From an uncultured Psychroserpens sp. (GTDB lineage Bacteria > Bacteroidota > Bacteroidia > Flavobacteriales > Flavobacteriaceae): a stretch of DNA of 64,000 nt. Shown piece after piece: positions 63,476 to 64,000 of the stretch. The stretch is taken from assembly GCA_947488655.1 (NCBI GenBank), contig CANKZZ010000001.1, positions 186,001 through 250,000 of the forward strand, written 5' to 3'. The notes under the pieces were generated by a model, which was not told the origin of the DNA, ran no database searches, and saw nothing but the letters and a program-made list of their open reading frames with translations. The position numbers and the translations under genes were made by a program. Each line of letters opens with the position of its first letter. The first letter of the stretch is position 1.

Positions 63476-64000
63476 TTATTGAAATGTGTATGATGTCTTT
63501 ACAAACTCTGTTACTCTAAAATAACCGTACGCATAGTTTTCATCATTGGTTTGGTTTATACAATTACCTCTTAACTCTGCTGCTGTAGAAGAGAATGGAT
63601 CTCCTCCACCGTAGTATTGCTCTATGAGTAATCTTGTGAAATTATAATACCTTTCGGAAATTGCAAATAATTGTATATCTACAACGTCACCAGCTTGAAA
63701 AGGTGCTTGGTTATTGTCTTCATCTTCATCTTTCTCGAAAAAATTATGAATTTCATTACCATTTAAAAACTCATCAGACAGGTCTTCTAAATTGGCAAAT
63801 AGATCGCCTTGCTCATAAAAACTAAATAGATAAAAATTGTCTTGGTCTACAGGGTCGTCAAAATAAACATTAACCTCTAATAGCTCGTCGTCAAATCCTC
63901 CTTCTAATGATTGAGTAACGTTATTTATCTCTGGCACAGTTAATAGCGTCTCTGTAGCCACGTAGATTTCTTCATTATATATAACTTCTAAATTGTACGT
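63476..64000 (-). CDS. DUF4249 protein, 5' part missing
   Basis: The frame is open to the right edge of the window, so about 174 C-terminal codons are visible. The first visible residues are TYNLEVIYNEEIYVATETLL, then TVPEINNV, and the end is AAELRGNCINQTNDENYAYGYFRV. These are features of the Bacteroidota DUF4249 lipoproteins, which are commonly encoded next to TonB-dependent receptors. A GTG at 63961 is not the true start, since the conserved beta-strand precedes it. The partner receptor would lie beyond the window. Confidence 0.85.
   Translation of the reverse strand, partial: TYNLEVIYNEEIYVATETLLTVPEINNVTQSLEGGFDDELLEVNVYFDDPVDQDNFYLFSFYEQGDLFANLEDLSDEFLNGNEIHNFFEKDEDEDNNQAPFQAGDVVDIQLFAISERYYNFTRLLIEQYYGGGDPFSSTAAELRGNCINQTNDENYAYGYFRVTEFVKTSYTFQ

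Overview
The window is an AT-rich chromosomal segment from a member of the Bacteroidota, almost certainly a marine member of the Flavobacteriaceae. Supporting evidence: a Bacteroidota-type ATP synthase operon (AtpB with a long N-terminal extension and signal peptide), the type IX secretion/gliding lipoprotein SprE (PorW), several flavobacterial families (DUF6168-, DUF6427-, DUF6341-, DUF5687-, DUF4837-, DUF4249-like), almost no Shine-Dalgarno sequences, and repeated matches to the Bacteroidota -7 element TAnnTTTG. The genus cannot be fixed from this sequence alone. No rRNA, tRNA, CRISPR array, transposase or phage gene is visible. No gene-free stretch exceeds 300 bases.

Layout. (1) 1-9053, minus strand: sprE, bactofilin, atpZ, a DUF6168-like gene, then atpB-E-F-H, a small exported protein, atpA and the start of atpG (cut by the window edge). 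(2) 9179-13106, minus: a PadR regulator, two small membrane proteins with HAAS-like N-termini, a DUF5687 permease and its ABC ATPase. (3) 13215-19410: a PaaE-like reductase, a GT9 glycosyltransferase, DUF4254, upp, DUF6427, DUF6341 and purD. (4) 19515-53739: a capsule/exopolysaccharide locus of about 34 kb. (5) 53753-64000: housekeeping genes (DUF6909-like, GH3-like, M23 peptidase, tatA, DUF4837, a LysM lytic transglycosylase, pgk, holB) and the 3' part of a DUF4249 gene.

The polysaccharide locus has an initiating polyprenyl-phosphate sugar transferase, four glycosyltransferases or related enzymes, a Wzx-like flippase, two polymerase/ligase-like membrane proteins and a Wzz-like chain-length protein. 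It also has nucleotide-sugar genes for UDP-glucuronate/UDP-xylose, GDP-fucose and part of dTDP-rhamnose synthesis. A sulfation module is embedded in it: a sulfotransferase, cysN, cysD, cysC and cysQ, with no sulfite- or PAPS-reduction genes. The simplest reading is that PAPS is made here to sulfate the polysaccharide and CysQ clears the PAP by-product.

The least conventional part is 38488-47048. It holds a tandemly duplicated DUF2061 protein, a CotH-kinase-like protein, a DUF4956 membrane protein, a VTC-type polyphosphate-polymerase-like protein, a large membrane-anchored beta-helix protein, a metallophosphoesterase lipoprotein and a divergent inorganic pyrophosphatase lipoprotein. The CotH-like protein and a DUF4296 lipoprotein 4 kb away (34754-35668) end in the same roughly 120-residue domain. 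I propose that these genes form an envelope phosphate-chemistry or polymer-modification system coupled to the sulfated polysaccharide. That is inference from gene order and domain content, not an established function.
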